64,000 nt of DNA from Odontocerum albicorne (GCA_949825065.1 OX463856.1:14197238-14261237), one strand, 5' to 3'; numbered from the stretch's first letter, positions 1-9,974 are shown. Notes: generated by a model from the sequence alone, not told the origin. Numbers and translations: made by a program.

Positions 1-177
1 GGACCATAGCAAATGCAGTGGAAATTCATGTACTGAAAAGAATATGTCATACACATATGTTGATACATGACAAGAGAAGGTTTTTCTTCTTTTCTTAGAT
101 AATTTGATATGCCTCTATTTTTGGATCGTTACGAAAATGAACTCAACCAAAACCAGTCCGAAAGTGAAACAACCAAG

Positions 178-236
178 GATTAAACATGCGAATGCTAACC
201 ATTAGACCACGGACGCCGCTAAATTATTCTTTTAAT
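178..236 (-). mobile_element. tRNA-like SINE head (fragment)
   Basis: Read on the minus strand this stretch has a polymerase III A-box-like core (TGGTCTAATGGTTAG) resembling the head of the fuller SINE at 27,052-27,243. A convincing B box and the shared 3' tail are not evident here, so it is called a fragment. It could also be a decayed tRNA pseudogene. Confidence 0.45.
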
Positions 237-257
237 TAAGGATGAATTTAAAGTACA

Positions 258-336
258 GTAAAAAATAGTCCGTTGAGATGGTTTGGATATATTGAATGAA
301 TGGGTGACGAAATACTGAATAAACAAATTAAAATAC
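258..336 (+). pseudogene. RTE-like reverse transcriptase C-terminal scrap
   Basis: Conceptual translation gives RWFGYIE.MGDEILNKQI with one stop, matching the '(R/L)RWFGH(V/I)ERM.DERLTKQIY' block found near the C terminus of RTE-like non-LTR retrotransposon proteins. The same block recurs at about 3.06, 30.0 and 37.6 kb. Only this block survives before the next repeat begins, so it is a short dead fragment. Confidence 0.5.
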
Positions 337-339
337 ATA

Positions 340-560
340 GTGAGGTGGGGAAGAAGCACAAGGCGTTTCTGGAGGGATCATTTGGACCGTATGGAGGATA
401 CAATACTGGCAAAAATCGCTAAGACGGAAACCCCTAGCAGCAGGAGATTACCAGGAAGGCCGCCGAAAAAGCTGAAGGATAGCTGGACGTCATCATCCCA
501 GGACAGCCCACCGTCACAAACAGGTCATACGACCTAGACCAAGAGGAAGAAGAAGAAGGA
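340..560 (+). pseudogene. Non-LTR retrotransposon 3' end with GAA-rich tail
   Basis: An open frame at 340-537 encodes 65 residues with a DHLDRMEDTI block and a basic GRPPKKLKDSW motif, the usual C-terminal signature of insect endonuclease/reverse-transcriptase polyproteins. The DNA continues into a GAAGAAGAAG tract like the 3' microsatellite tail of such elements. The last ~110 bp are nearly identical, inverted, to the insertion at 33,779-33,907, so the two share a family. No catalytic RT domain is present: this is a 5'-truncated, dead copy. The start codon is arbitrary because the fragment begins inside the original protein. Confidence 0.65.
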
Positions 561-1035
561 AAAGCAAGCTTGATTGAGAGTCGTGGAAGAGGACGAGAAA
601 AGTTGTTATAATCTCGTTAGGACCCCTTGAATTATCAGGAGTTTTAAGATCCCCTTAATGTCCATGCCGTCAGTCTCTAAAACCAGTAACAGACTGTCGT
701 AAGACGCTCACTCTCCTTGGTTTACTTCAGAGACTAAAAAATATTACGTCTCTCTTCGATGACGAAACGTGTTCCTTAAATAACTTATATTTAATGGTAT
801 CTTCATTTTCTTCCTTCGTTACCAATCATTGGTGACATTTGCAAATATTTAATTGTGTTTCTTTTCTCATTTATTTTTTTAATGCTTTAAGAATACATAT
901 ATTTTTTTTGAAAATACGTTGTAATTTTTCACCCAAATAACCAAATATCTGCGTCATTCTTCTCTGGTTGGTTTGAAGAGACTTTCGTTTAGCATTATCT
1001 CGTCATTTGTATATTTTACGACAAAGTGTCTTAAT
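561..1035 (+). repeat. LINE-like 3' body ending in the shared SINE/LINE tail
   Basis: About 480 bp that align loosely with 59,760-60,275 in the same orientation, including GTCCATGCCGTCA versus GTCCATGTCATCA and TTTGCAAATATTTA versus CTTGCAAATATTTA. Both copies end in a GGTTGG.AGAGA tail motif (here about 965-1,030) that also ends the tRNA-derived SINEs. No continuous frame survives. The most likely origin is the 3' part of a LINE or a long SINE relative. Confidence 0.5.
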
Positions 1036-1474
1036 AAGTAAAGATTTAATGAACACGTGCTAATAATTATTTATTTACTAGATAATTTATAACTCGGGCC
1101 ATGCACGATTTCACAGTTGTTTTAATAATGTTTCAGAACTACTATAAAACTCTTATATTATAAAACGGTGTTTGAGAACAAACAAACGTAAAATATTTGT
1201 ATGTATTTTCAAAAACAAAAAAAAGGTCAAACATTTTTTATTCGAAATACAGCAGTAAACAAAATAATACCGCCCCAACATATCAACAGACAGTTGAATA
1301 TCAAAACTATAAAATCTTCACTTGCGACTGTTATTTAGAGCGTTCCAGATATATCTGAGTATTTATTATATTGACAACTCTCCAGTTATCTCAAACTGAA
1401 ATGAAGTACGTTAGATACCTTGTAGTTTTTATTAATTCGTTTTTTTTTCTATAAAATATATTACATAGTTTTTT
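1036..1474. other. AT-rich spacer, nothing recognised
   Basis: Low-complexity AT-rich DNA with A and T runs. I see no coding frame, element end or repeat related to the rest of the window. Confidence 0.5.
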
Positions 1475-1860
1475 TTTATATAGCGCTGTTTAGAGAGCAT
1501 ACACTATTGGCATTAAAAATATTACAAAACACGATATAATTGACAGATTAAAAATGTTACAAAATAAATATACAAAAATTGAATAAAATGATAGGACGAT
1601 AGAAGCTGAGGCATGAATATGTTCAGAAAAACATATTTAGCAAAAAAGAAGACGTCGAACCAGAAAGAAACCTTTTTAGATCTTCTAATGATAACACATT
1701 CGGATTTAAGTGTAGTGTAATATGTAGTTTTCATATATGATCTAGAATTTTAAGAAGACAAAAAGTTTGTCTTCAAGTGCTTCCTAAAGCTGCACATACC
1801 ATCCATAACTCTAACACTAAGAGACGTAGACCATTCCACACAACAGGACCAGTAACTCGT
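1475..1860 (+). repeat. Dispersed repeat DR-1, long copy
   Basis: Begins with TATATAGCGCTGTTTAGAGA and runs through TTTTTAGATCTTCTA to TGCTTCCTAAAG and CCATTCCACACAACAGGACC. The same ordered blocks occur at 3,500-3,640 (internally deleted), 7,700-9,300 (split by mariner A), 19,429-19,800 (minus) and 27,600-27,760 (minus). No intact frame, tRNA-like head or terminal inverted repeat is visible, so the class is unknown. Five copies in 64 kb suggest an abundant non-autonomous family. Confidence 0.6.
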
Positions 1861-2037
1861 TGAAAATTCATTTGTTTCATTTAGTTATATTTCTTGTATA
1901 AAATTTGACAGGCATTTTTACTAAAAAAATTAATTTGATTTACACAATATTCATTGTTTCTCAATTATCACAATGGGCATGCATATGCTTTATTTTGTGG
2001 CATATTGGCATTGTTTCTTATCGCAATACGTCATTCT

Positions 2038-2105
2038 TATTGTATAGCGATAGCAAACAAAAACGCTTGACTTCCTAAGACGCTCGAGCTCAATTCCCGG
2101 TTGTA
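2038..2105 (+). mobile_element. Decayed tRNA-like SINE head
   Basis: A degenerate A box (TAGCGATAGCAAA) is followed about 45 bp later by a B-box-like GCTCAATTCCCGG, and the intervening AAAACGCTTGACTTCCTAAG resembles AAAACGCCTGTCTCCTAG in the plus-strand SINE at 16,204. No 3' body is recognisable. It is probably a truncated SINE1 relative. Confidence 0.4.
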
Positions 2106-2204
2106 CTAATAAAATTTTAAAAAGTATCGCAATCTAAAAACTTGTATGGTAACAAAATACGCATGCGCCGAGTATTGGTGTTAATGTTGTAGACTCTTAA
2201 TATG

Positions 2205-2853
2205 CGGTAGTGTTGCTTAAATATGCATCGACGAACCATGAGTTATTCCTTCCGTGGTTGCAGTCCTAAGACTGGTTTGCAGCAATTTGAACTCTTCTCC
2301 TACATTCCCCCTTGTCCTGTGCGGCTCTTTTTAAGTCTGTATATGTTAAGCAGCGCACATCCACCAACAGGTCCTCCAGGTACTCTCGGCGTGGGCGTCC
2401 CCTAGAGTTTGTCCCCTCGGTCATACCCTCCATTATGGCATGCAAGAGGCCCTCTTGTCGTATTATATGACCGATCCATCTTGCACGCCTTTCGGACAGG
2501 ATCCTGAGCAGGTGCCTTCCTCCTTCGATTCGTTGGAGAACCTCTTCATTTGTGATGCGGTCTCTCCAGGAAATTCCTAATAGTCTTCTATAGGACCACA
2601 TCTCAAAAGCCTCTAGTCTTCGTCTATCTCTTTCGGATAGGCACCATGTCTCGCAGCCGTACATCAAGATACTCCATACATAGGTCTTGATGAGGAGTAT
2701 TCTCAGTTTTAGGTCTATATTATTTGATTCTATTATTTTCGACCTTTTATTAAATGCAAGTCTAGCCTGATGTATACGGCTGTCGACCTCGCTCTTGGAC
2801 CGACCGTCCCATGTTATTTTGCTCCCGAGGTAGACAAACTTAAGTTGAACCAT
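2205..2853 (-). pseudogene. Non-LTR retrotransposon RT C-terminal fragment (195 aa)
   Basis: The minus-strand frame 2,853-2,266 encodes 195 residues without a stop. Visible blocks, in order: FVYLGSKITWDGRSKSEVDSR near residues 6-26, YGCETWCLSERDRRRLEAFEM near 66-86, RRLLGISWRDRITNEEVLQR around 89-108, RARWIGHIIRQEGLL near 122-136 and SRGRPRREYLEDLL at 149-162. This is the standard C-terminal order of insect and animal endonuclease/reverse-transcriptase proteins (YLGS, YG.E.W, WIGH, RGRPR). The endonuclease and catalytic RT core are absent, because the frame starts abruptly next to a 25-bp inverted repeat. It is the longest clean coding remnant of this class in the window and thus a comparatively recent copy, but it cannot be functional. 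Residues 1-4 may be foreign. Confidence 0.8.
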
Positions 2854-2903
2854 TAGAATATCTTATATACATCGAGTTATGTATATAAGATATTCCAATG
2901 GTT
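2848..2903. repeat. 25-bp inverted repeat (hairpin)
   Basis: Arms 2,848-2,872 and 2,879-2,903 are complementary with one mismatch around a 6-base loop (CGAGTT). The hairpin sits exactly where the retrotransposon fragment loses similarity on its 5' side. Confidence 0.85.
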
Positions 2904-3059
2904 CTTAGCTCGAAGTCTCGATAACAGGGGTTGAAGACAGTATTTTCTCCCGGCCTAGCTCTTCAATATGTCCGAATTACTATTTTTTATGTTGGGATAG
3001 AAGGCTATACGAAAAGAAAAAGTAAGATCACAATTCGTTGGATTATATCTACGTAGTCT

Positions 3060-3345
3060 TAATGACATAAAAAGGAGCATTGAGATACTTTGGCCAGATA
3101 AATTTTTGGTCATGAAAGATTCTTAAAATATAATCTTTAGAAGTAGTATAGAAGATGAGATAAGTTTGAAAAGACTTTAAAAACGTGGTACAATCAAGTG
3201 AATTAAATTCTGAAACTATAAAGAGTAAAGAGCCGTTTAAATAGGAGAATTTGCATGAATGTGTAGATGTGGCAAAAGCGAAAGATGTGTACCAGAATAG
3301 AATGAATGTGAAATATTTTCTCTCTGCGTACCCCAATAGAGACCC
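3060..3345 (+). pseudogene. RTE-like RT C-terminal scrap
   Basis: Translation starts with LRYFGQI, equivalent to the LRWFGHV block, and ends with VDVAKAKDVYQNR and LSAYPNRD, which align with the A.DR..WR..V.AYP end of RTE-like proteins and with the fragment at 37.8 kb (KETKDVCRDR, LSANPNRV). Several stops and frameshifts lie between. Dead copy. Confidence 0.5.
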
Positions 3346-3499
3346 TGTATTAGTTTCGCTGCGGGACATAAACCTTTTCTCTTTTTCTTGGTTCCTCCTG
3401 GTATTCTACGCTTTTCATTCATTGGCCTCTTGACAACCTTTGGATTTCATACACACAACTCATTAAGTCTGAAATTTTTAACATTAGTATTAAAAGAAT

Positions 3500-3640
3500 A
3501 ATTTATATAGCAACGTTTAGAGAACAAACTCTACACTCATCTTTCTGACACTAGAAGAGGGACTATTCCATGTCACAGAACCAGCAACAGTAAAATCTTT
3601 TTCATAATACCCCGCTCTATTGGATTAATAATCGTTTTAT
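3500..3640 (+). repeat. DR-1, internally deleted copy
   Basis: Starts with TATATAGCAACGTTTAGAGA (the DR-1 beginning) and passes directly to GACTATTCCATGTCACAGAACC (the DR-1 end seen at about 1,830). About 240 bp of the middle is missing compared with the 1,475 copy. Confidence 0.5.
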
Positions 3641-4169
3641 ATTTCAACTAGGCAATATTTTTCCCTACGTCCCACATTTTAATCTAAATCAACTTATTAC
3701 AATACAAATAAATATATTTTTTTGTTACCCTTTGTTTAAGATTGATAAACACAAAAAACTGACGAAACTCAGTTTAGAAACCACTGTCCCCGGTGCTCTG
3801 GGCTAACCCCGCCGCCATTACGATGCTAATCGTGTTTCTTCCCCTCGATTTTTTTTGCTTTTTTTCGAATAAAAATGTAATGCAGACATTTATAAACATT
3901 TGTCGTGAAAGATACGTGTGGTGGTGCCGACTGTGAAATTTTCTCGGCGTTAAATTATACATTTCAAATGTTAAATTTGAACGTAATAATATTTTTCTTG
4001 TTCATTCATTGTCGTTGAACCGTGAATAATTTGACAAAGCAATTGTTGGCAATATATTTTTGTATAGAAGACGTATTGCATTTCTGTTATGGTGTAATTT
4101 AGCTTTTTGATGTTGTGAATGAATTTAGCGCATACATTAGGACGTTTTTGTTTACAAATTAAATATTCG
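3641..4169. other. Spacer, nothing recognised
   Basis: AT-rich. The short open frames across 3,774-3,962 have no recognisable motif and no matching repeat elsewhere in the window. Confidence 0.4.
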
Positions 4170-4256
4170 AACGTTTTCTTAACAAATTAGGGCATTAGAA
4201 CGTTTTCTTAACAAATTAGGACATTAGAACATTTTCTTAACGTATTATAATATTAG
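4170..4256. repeat. 29-bp tandem repeat, 3 copies
   Basis: Unit AACGTTTTCTTAACAAATTA plus GGGCATTAG, at 4,170, 4,199 and 4,228. The third copy has diverged. Confidence 0.85.
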
Positions 4257-4299
4257 GATGTATTGGTCGGTCTACTAAAGACGATGGTGACGGAGGCCA

Positions 4300-4873
4300 C
4301 ATAGATACATACATATCATCACACCATGTCCCTTGCGGGGTAGGCAGAAATAAAATATCTCCAAACTTTTATATCCAAGTACCCAACGTGTGTATCCTCC
4401 AGATTAATACGAGTGTATTCAACAATTTTCTGTTATTCGTACTTTCCACTTTACCTTCTTTCAAAATCAGGTCAAACCTTATTTTCCTCGGTCTATCTCT
4501 TCCCCGCACACCTTGCACTTTTGACTTATATACTCGTTTAGTCATTCTTTCATTATTCATTATCTCTACTTATCCAACATCTAAAAGCTACTGTCTTCAT
4601 TTTAGTTAAAACATCTATTGTATCCATGCATTAATTACTTATATTTTCATTCCGCCGTCTTTCAAATATTGACACTACAAATTTTCCTTAGTGCACGCAT
4701 CTCCACAGCATTAATCTCTTCCTTTTATCTTTCTTCTGCCAAGTCCAAGTTTCACTTCCATACATCAAGGTTGACAACAACACACCATAATGTATTGTCA
4801 TACTAGCTACTGTTGATATAGAGACCACAAAGTGCAAAATATTAGACATGTGGCTAAGACACTTAGTAATCAT
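4300..4873 (-). pseudogene. RTE-like RT C-terminal fragments and 3' end
   Basis: Minus-strand translations give LMYGSETWTWQKKDKRK (4,688-4,800) and MNNERMTKRVYKSKVQGVRG, then RDRPRKIRFDLILKEGKVES (4,369-4,560), which are the YG.ETW and RGR.R blocks of RTE-like C termini. The minus-strand 3' end has a CCCCGCAAGGGACATGGTGT block at about 4,323-4,342, resembling the conserved 3' end of this element class, with a partner at 33.5 kb. Frameshifts separate the pieces; no catalytic core. Confidence 0.6.
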
Positions 4874-5100
4874 ATTCTTGAGCGGTACCTTATACTACCC
4901 AGTCTTGCCTGTATTATGTAATTGATTGCTTTGCTTAAAGTACTCTTTTTCCCGAATTCAATAAACAGTGGGCATTACTATATTATTCTCACCGCCCAGC
5001 AGAATTCAATCCCTTCACTTTCAAAAATCAATACTGTGAATTGATCACTTGTTGGCATATATTCCAAAAACTACTTTAAAGTCTTTTTTTTATGACATCC

Positions 5101-5277
5101 TTAACACTTGCCTTACTGTGCTGGACGCTAAGCGTCCAGGGAAAAATGTATGTTTTAAATTAAAATTATGCAAAGTCTGCCAGGCTATTTTTTGTAATAA
5201 GCCATAAAAATAATTTTATTACAAATACAATATAAGTCCCGGTCACTCGATATCCATCACAGGGTGTCAAGTGTTAA
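5101..5277. mobile_element. piggyBac-type MITE (TTAA target)
   Basis: Flanked by TTAA at 5,101-5,104 and 5,274-5,277. Termini read CACTTGCCTTACTGTGCTGGA on the left and, in reverse complement, CACTTGACACCCTGTGATGGA on the right, so the terminal repeats match over ~22 bp with a few differences. Just inside the left end is a perfect subterminal palindrome, GGACGCTAAGCGTCC. TTAA duplication and CA.TTG-like ends are hallmarks of piggyBac elements. At 169 bp there is no coding capacity. Confidence 0.65.
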
Positions 5278-6115
5278 AGTGAAGCTGCTAAGTTCAAGCT
5301 ACCCATACAAAGCATCTGTTACGAATCCGACTATCACTCATACGGCTCTCACGACCGAGCTAATGCAGAAATTCAAAGACCTGTTTACTGTCTTAGGAAG
5401 AAAAATACTATTGAACACAGAATATTACACAGACTGACCGTACGCTATATCCTAGCTGAAAAAGACACATTACGTGTAAGGAACAAACGCAAAAGGCGAA
5501 GATTGATTGAATTTTAATACGATTCAGGTGTAACTTTCAGAAAACTTCAAAGGCATCAAAGAATTATCCATTAGCTAATTATAAATTAACCCAATCGATA
5601 CCTTGGTGTTACAAATATATGTTTTAACCAAATTTTCCTTTTCTTTGGGCATAAGTGGCCTATTTTAGCAATTAAAATTGCAAAGAGATGACTCTAATTT
5701 TCATTAGTTATTCGTTCACAGATTTGTCCGAATTTGAACACTACTTCAAAAACATCATTGAAAATACGATTATTTATAGTCATATAGTATCAAAATGAAT
5801 ATAGTTGATGACTTCCATCGCTTAGTAGGTAAAACATCTATCTTCCAACCTTGGAATTGCATCCAACTGATGCCGGATTTTTTTTGAATAATGGTTGAAG
5901 TCTTATTTTTTCTTAAAGCCTCTTTAAAATCTATTATTATTGTCACATGGCAATAAGCCCAACTTGTTTTACTTTATACAATATAACAAATGTGCAATAC
6001 AATACATATTGACAAATAGAAACGTAGTTAAAGGAGCATAAAAATAATAAACACAAAGTAAAGATCCATCGAAGAACACAAGAAAAGTTTCACGTGCACA
6101 TTACGCTGTATTTGA
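5278..6115. other. Spacer with an unassigned charged open frame at 5,277-5,516
   Basis: The plus frame 5,277-5,516 is open for ~79 codons without an ATG start and is rich in basic residues, ending RVRNKRKRRRLIEF. It is GC-richer than its surroundings, so it may be a coding remnant, but I cannot name a family. From 5,517 to 6,115 I see only AT-rich DNA. Confidence 0.3.
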
Positions 6116-6124
6116 CATAATTTT

Positions 6125-6340
6125 GGTAAAGTGAGAAGCTATTCATCATCCTGTCGTGTAGCTCATGACTGAGCATCCTGACTCCCATGGTAGCCTTTGA
6201 CGCCTCCTCTCCATCCAGCCCTGCACTCATTGACTAGAAGGGCAGTTGTTAAGGTTATTCCAGTTGCGTATCACTTGGTGAGTCCAGCTCATTGAGATTC
6301 TTCCTCTTGTGCGTCGTCCTTTCTCGTCTCCAGTAACCAC
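6125..6340 (-). pseudogene. Non-LTR retrotransposon C-terminal scrap
   Basis: Minus-strand frames give RRRTRGRISMSW followed, in another frame, by TGITLTTALLVNECRAGWRG and GSQDAQS. This matches the 'RGRP..RW.D.......W...A.DR..WR........QDA' ending of RTE-like polyproteins. One frameshift and several stops; GC-richer than its flanks. Confidence 0.5.
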
Positions 6341-6344
6341 AAAC

Positions 6345-7360
6345 ATATTATACAGGATTAATTATTATTCAACATATGTTTAATACCATTCTTTTAAAGA
6401 AGTTAATTACTGTATACCCCTTACCTTCCACTAAATTTGGTACCTTCGTCTCAGTCTGAAAAAACTTGGCTTGCTTGTCCCGATTTGTATGTCTAGTACG
6501 TTCCAATCTGGTTTTACATAAACAGGATTTAAAACAACTTTCAGATTAGTTGTTAGTAACTGTCTTATGGCATATGTCAGCAAAAATTTTAATTTAACAA
6601 AATTCAAAATATTATTTTAACATTCTTTCAAATCTGGCTGATGCCTCGGTTAAGTATTACCTTAACATTTTTAGATTAATAAAGCAACCACAATTATAAA
6701 CAATAAAGTGTAAAACCACACTGAAAATAACATAATCCGGAAGCCGAAATTGTTAACACACTCCATACCAAAATCCAAACAATTATTTCGACTGTGGGTT
6801 GGGTATCAGAACGCCAACCAAACAAACACAAACAATAAAATACAACTTGGTCTAAGAACTCCAATGTTTGTTTTCAATTATAGCTCCACGCTTACAACTT
6901 CTCGGCAAATATTGACATGATCGATTTCAATTAAGTACCGAAGATTCCATCTTGATTACTTAGAGGTCTCAATTTAGAGAATCATAATATATCTATCTGA
7001 GATTAGACGACTAATTACGAGGGGCGAATACGAGAGGAAGAGGAAATATTGATCCTGGGATGTAACGTCCAAAATGGGATTTTTGAAGAGGATGGGACAT
7101 GTGCTTAAGCCATCTGGAGGCAGAAATCTCCAAACTTTTTAGACCATACATTCTAAAGTCAATAAGAAATTAAATAATAATTTTGTCCTAGATTAAAATC
7201 CGTAAATATGAAGGTAAAAAGTTTGAGGTAAGTAAATAATACTATCGGTTAGATACAATAACTTTTTTTATTGGATTTTAAAATGGTTTTTAAATAGTTT
7301 TGTAAAAAAATTGAGTTTTTTGACAACATACTACGAGTATGGGAATCATATTTCAAAAAA
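6345..7360. other. AT-rich spacer
   Basis: No gene recognised. The short block 7,020-7,130 translates to FLKRMGHVLKP, which might be another decayed GHV-type RT scrap, but it is too short to call. Confidence 0.4.
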
Positions 7361-7363
7361 TCT

Positions 7364-7440
7364 GGGTTCCAACGGGATTCGAATCCACAACCCCCGGGTT
7401 CGAAGACATATATCGTTCTAACCAGCCAACGAAAGTTGGC
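7364..7440 (-). mobile_element. tRNA-like SINE head
   Basis: Reading minus: GTTGGCTGGTTAGAACGATA, then CGAACCCGGGGGTTG, then a good B box (GGATTCGAATCCCGTTGGAA). The order and spacing match the SINE at 27,052-27,243. The 3' body and tail are not recognisable downstream, so this copy is 3'-truncated or diverged. Confidence 0.6.
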
Positions 7441-7886
7441 CTATATGTGAGGACCTTATTTTGAGGACCACTTTTCTTGAGAGCTCTTCGTGAATGAATC
7501 ACAATTTGAAGATTACGGGGTAAAGTTGTTTAATCGGCGTCTAGTTATTCAAATGGATCTGAAAATTAATGGGGCAAAACGAGAGCTTTTAGCTTAATTC
7601 AATAACAAATATCTTACAAATGTTGTCTTAATATAAACACGTAACTTGTTTCATTTCTTTACATACTTTCTTAGTTGGATTAAAATATGTTTGACTAGAA
7701 TAATAATAGTAATAAAACGTATAATTTATATAGCGTCGTTTAAAGAGCAGACTCTCCTCAAGGGCGCCGTAACTGAGGATTCAAACCCACTATTTTTGAT
7801 TGATTAAAAATATAAAAAAAAAAAACAAATTGAGCGTAAGCATAGAAATGTGGGGGATGTGGTCGTTAGATTAGGAACTTATATGT

Positions 7887-9092
7887 CTACATATATTCTA
7901 AAAAAACATGTTTGGTAAGAAAACAGCAGAAAACTTGTAAAGAGAAGACGAACTCCAAAATAACCTTTGTAGATCTTCTTATATTGGGGGACCGGAAAGA
8001 AATAAAAAAAAAAGTAATACATTTAAAAATTTTATTTAAAAAAAATACAAAAAGAAATTTATCAATGAAATAGTTTCCATCGTTTTCCAAGACCTTTCTC
8101 CATCTATCAGGCAGCTTTTCAATTCCATTTTTGTAAAAAAAAAATGGTTTTTCCTTAAAAAACTTTTCGATATGATTTTTTACTTCATCAATATTTTTGA
8201 ATGTTTTATCGCGGAGGGAGTGTTCCAATGATCTGAAAAGGTGATAATCTGAGGGGGCTATGTCAGGGGAATAGGGGGGGTGAGGTAAAAGTTCCAGTCC
8301 AAGTTGCATTATTTTATTCTGGGTGATTATCGCAGTATGTGGCCGCGCGTTATCCTGTTGAAGCATCCTGGGTTGGTTATTGACCAAAAGTGGACGTTTT
8401 TTTCTTAGTTCCTCTTTCATTCTCTCCAGTTGTTGACAATAAAGAGCTGCATTAATTGTTTCTCCTGGTTTCAATAGTTCATAGTGAACAACACCTTCGA
8501 TATCCCACCATACACAGAGGAGAACCTTTTTTAGAGTCAACGTTGGTTTTGGCGTAGGAACAGCCGACTGGCCCCGAGAAAGCCATTGTTTTTTTCGTGT
8601 GGGATTATTGTACAAGACCCATTTCTCGTCGCAAGTTATTATTCTTCGAAGAAATGGGTCCACTTTATACCTGGACAAAAGGGACGTGCATATCGTTATT
8701 CGCTGCTCGAGCGCAGCTGGCGTCAACACGTGCGGAACCCAAACTCCTTGTTTATGAATTTTTCCAATGCGACTAAGATGTTCCTGCACTGTTGACCATG
8801 GACAATCGAGTTTAATTGATAATTCAGCTATTGTTTGACGAGGGTCAGATTCAACCAATGACGTCAGCGCATCATCATCCAATTTTGTTGGTCTTCCAGT
8901 TTTAGGGGCGTTCTTCAGGTCCCTATCATTATTTTTAAATTTTTTTATCCATCTATGACATTTATTGAGTCTTAATACGTCTCCATATGTAGCAGTAATT
9001 GTTTCTGTCACTTCTTTCGCCTTCAATCCCCGGTCAAATAAAAACAACATACAGTGGCGTAAATGTTCTTCGTCAATAGTCGGCCTTGACAT
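7887..9092 (-). CDS. Mariner transposase, element A (stop codon lost)
   Basis: Encodes a Tc1/mariner transposase that would excise and reinsert its element at TA sites in the nucleus. The ATG at 9,090-9,092 opens MSRPTIDEEHLRHCMLFLFD, the usual N-terminal helix-turn-helix start. Then come a second DNA-binding part (~75-110), the linker motif WVPHVL (118-123), and catalytic Asp155 (ITCDEKW), Asp247 (QQDNARPH) and Asp282 (APSDYH), giving exact D,D34D spacing. YSPDIAP is at 274-280. The transposase proper ends about residue 344 (GNYFID), close to the family's usual ~345. The frame then reads through the 3' untranslated region, terminal repeat and ~100 bp of flanking DNA to 401 residues, so the native stop has been lost. 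Catalytic residues are intact; whether the extended protein works is unknown. Resembles mellifera-group mariners more than Mos1. Confidence 0.85.
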   Translation of the reverse strand: MSRPTIDEEHLRHCMLFLFDRGLKAKEVTETITATYGDVLRLNKCHRWIKKFKNNDRDLKNAPKTGRPTKLDDDALTSLVESDPRQTIAELSIKLDCPWSTVQEHLSRIGKIHKQGVWVPHVLTPAALEQRITICTSLLSRYKVDPFLRRIITCDEKWVLYNNPTRKKQWLSRGQSAVPTPKPTLTLKKVLLCVWWDIEGVVHYELLKPGETINAALYCQQLERMKEELRKKRPLLVNNQPRMLQQDNARPHTAIITQNKIMQLGLELLPHPPYSPDIAPSDYHLFRSLEHSLRDKTFKNIDEVKNHIEKFFKEKPFFFYKNGIEKLPDRWRKVLENDGNYFIDKFLFVFFLNKIFKCITFFFISFRSPNIRRSTKVILEFVFSLQVFCCFLTKHVFLEYM

Positions 9093-9252
9093 TCTTCACA
9101 AACGACGGAAAAAATAATCTTTGCAAAAATAATGAATTTACAACCCTCACAAACTACTAGCACCAAAAAGCACGTGTTTTCTCTTTTGTGTCTCGACGCA
9201 GACTGACCTTAAAGTGGTACTCCCGAAAATTTTGATTTCTTTCCGGTCCCCC
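7986..9252 (-). mobile_element. Full-length mariner element A
   Basis: A 1,267-bp element, a normal mariner length. The ends are inverted repeats starting GGGGGACCGGAAAGAAAT (7,986 inward; reverse complement at 9,235-9,252). TA follows the right end (9,253-9,254), while the left flank is TT, so one target dinucleotide has mutated. It carries a D,D34D transposase on the minus strand and lies inside DR-1. Confidence 0.9.
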
Positions 9253-9654
9253 TAAGTACTTCCTAAAGTTTCACACGCCATCCCTTAAATATAATACATT
9301 AAGTCAAACAATGATCGAATCAATTAAAATATTACCGGAGTAATAACAATATGACTCTTCCGAAAAATCTTATGGAAATATTTTTTAGTAAACGAAAATT
9401 TGTAATTTACAATAAAACACAATTCCTTTTTTTCTTTTGTCTGCAGTTTCACATCCAAAACGTGCGATGATGAACTGCTAATTTCATGCCTACACCGGTT
9501 CGAAGAAATAAACTGAAGAATATGTCTTTTAGATACGCTCTTCATCTTATTCGCTCCACCAATTCACTTATGTTATGGGGTTGTCCTCGTCGTTGCTGGG
9601 GCACGTAGTCGAGGATGGCAAACCGATGTGAGACGATCTGAGTACACCAGCATG

Positions 9655-9850
9655 TTTTTCTCTTTTTTTCCTTTTTGAAAGAATAAATATGACCGAGGTC
9701 ATGGCTATCCTAACCTTCCCCCTCCCCCAATTAATAGGCGGAAAAAATACCTGTGTCATTCAAGGGGAGTAGCACAGCACGGGGTTCGGACCGGTGACGT
9801 TCCGCACGGAAATCCAGTCTGATACCGCGCTGCCTTGCACCTCAAATACC
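9655..9850 (-). mobile_element. SINE2 copy (tRNA-derived)
   Basis: On the minus strand it begins with an A-box-like GCGCGGTATCAGACTGG and a B-box-like ACCGGTCCGAACCCCG, followed by GTGCTGTGCTACTC and a body ending near GGTCATATTTATTC. A second copy at 27,762-27,952 shares head and body in the same order. The tRNA-like promoter and body length (~190 bp) fit a SINE. Confidence 0.6.
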
Positions 9851-9974
9851 CATGTTACGGGATACCGAACGATTAAATCAGTGAAGGGATGGATTTATGC
9901 ATTCTGTCAACCTCCGAGACGTAGTTGGGAGGGGGGAGGAGGGGTGCAGTCTCAATTCTTGTTACTTAATGATA

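Larger units (their letters stand above)
7700..9300 (+). repeat. DR-1 copy split by mariner A
   Basis: DR-1 sequence runs 7,700-7,985 (TATATAGCGTCGTTTAAAGA through TTTGTAGATCTTCTTA) and resumes at 9,253-9,300 (AAGTACTTCCTAAAGTTTCA). The uninterrupted copy at 1,475-1,860 has the same two blocks (TTTTTAGATCTTCTA and AAGTGCTTCCTAAAGCTGCA) separated by about 85 bp, so the mariner lies within DR-1. Confidence 0.65.
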
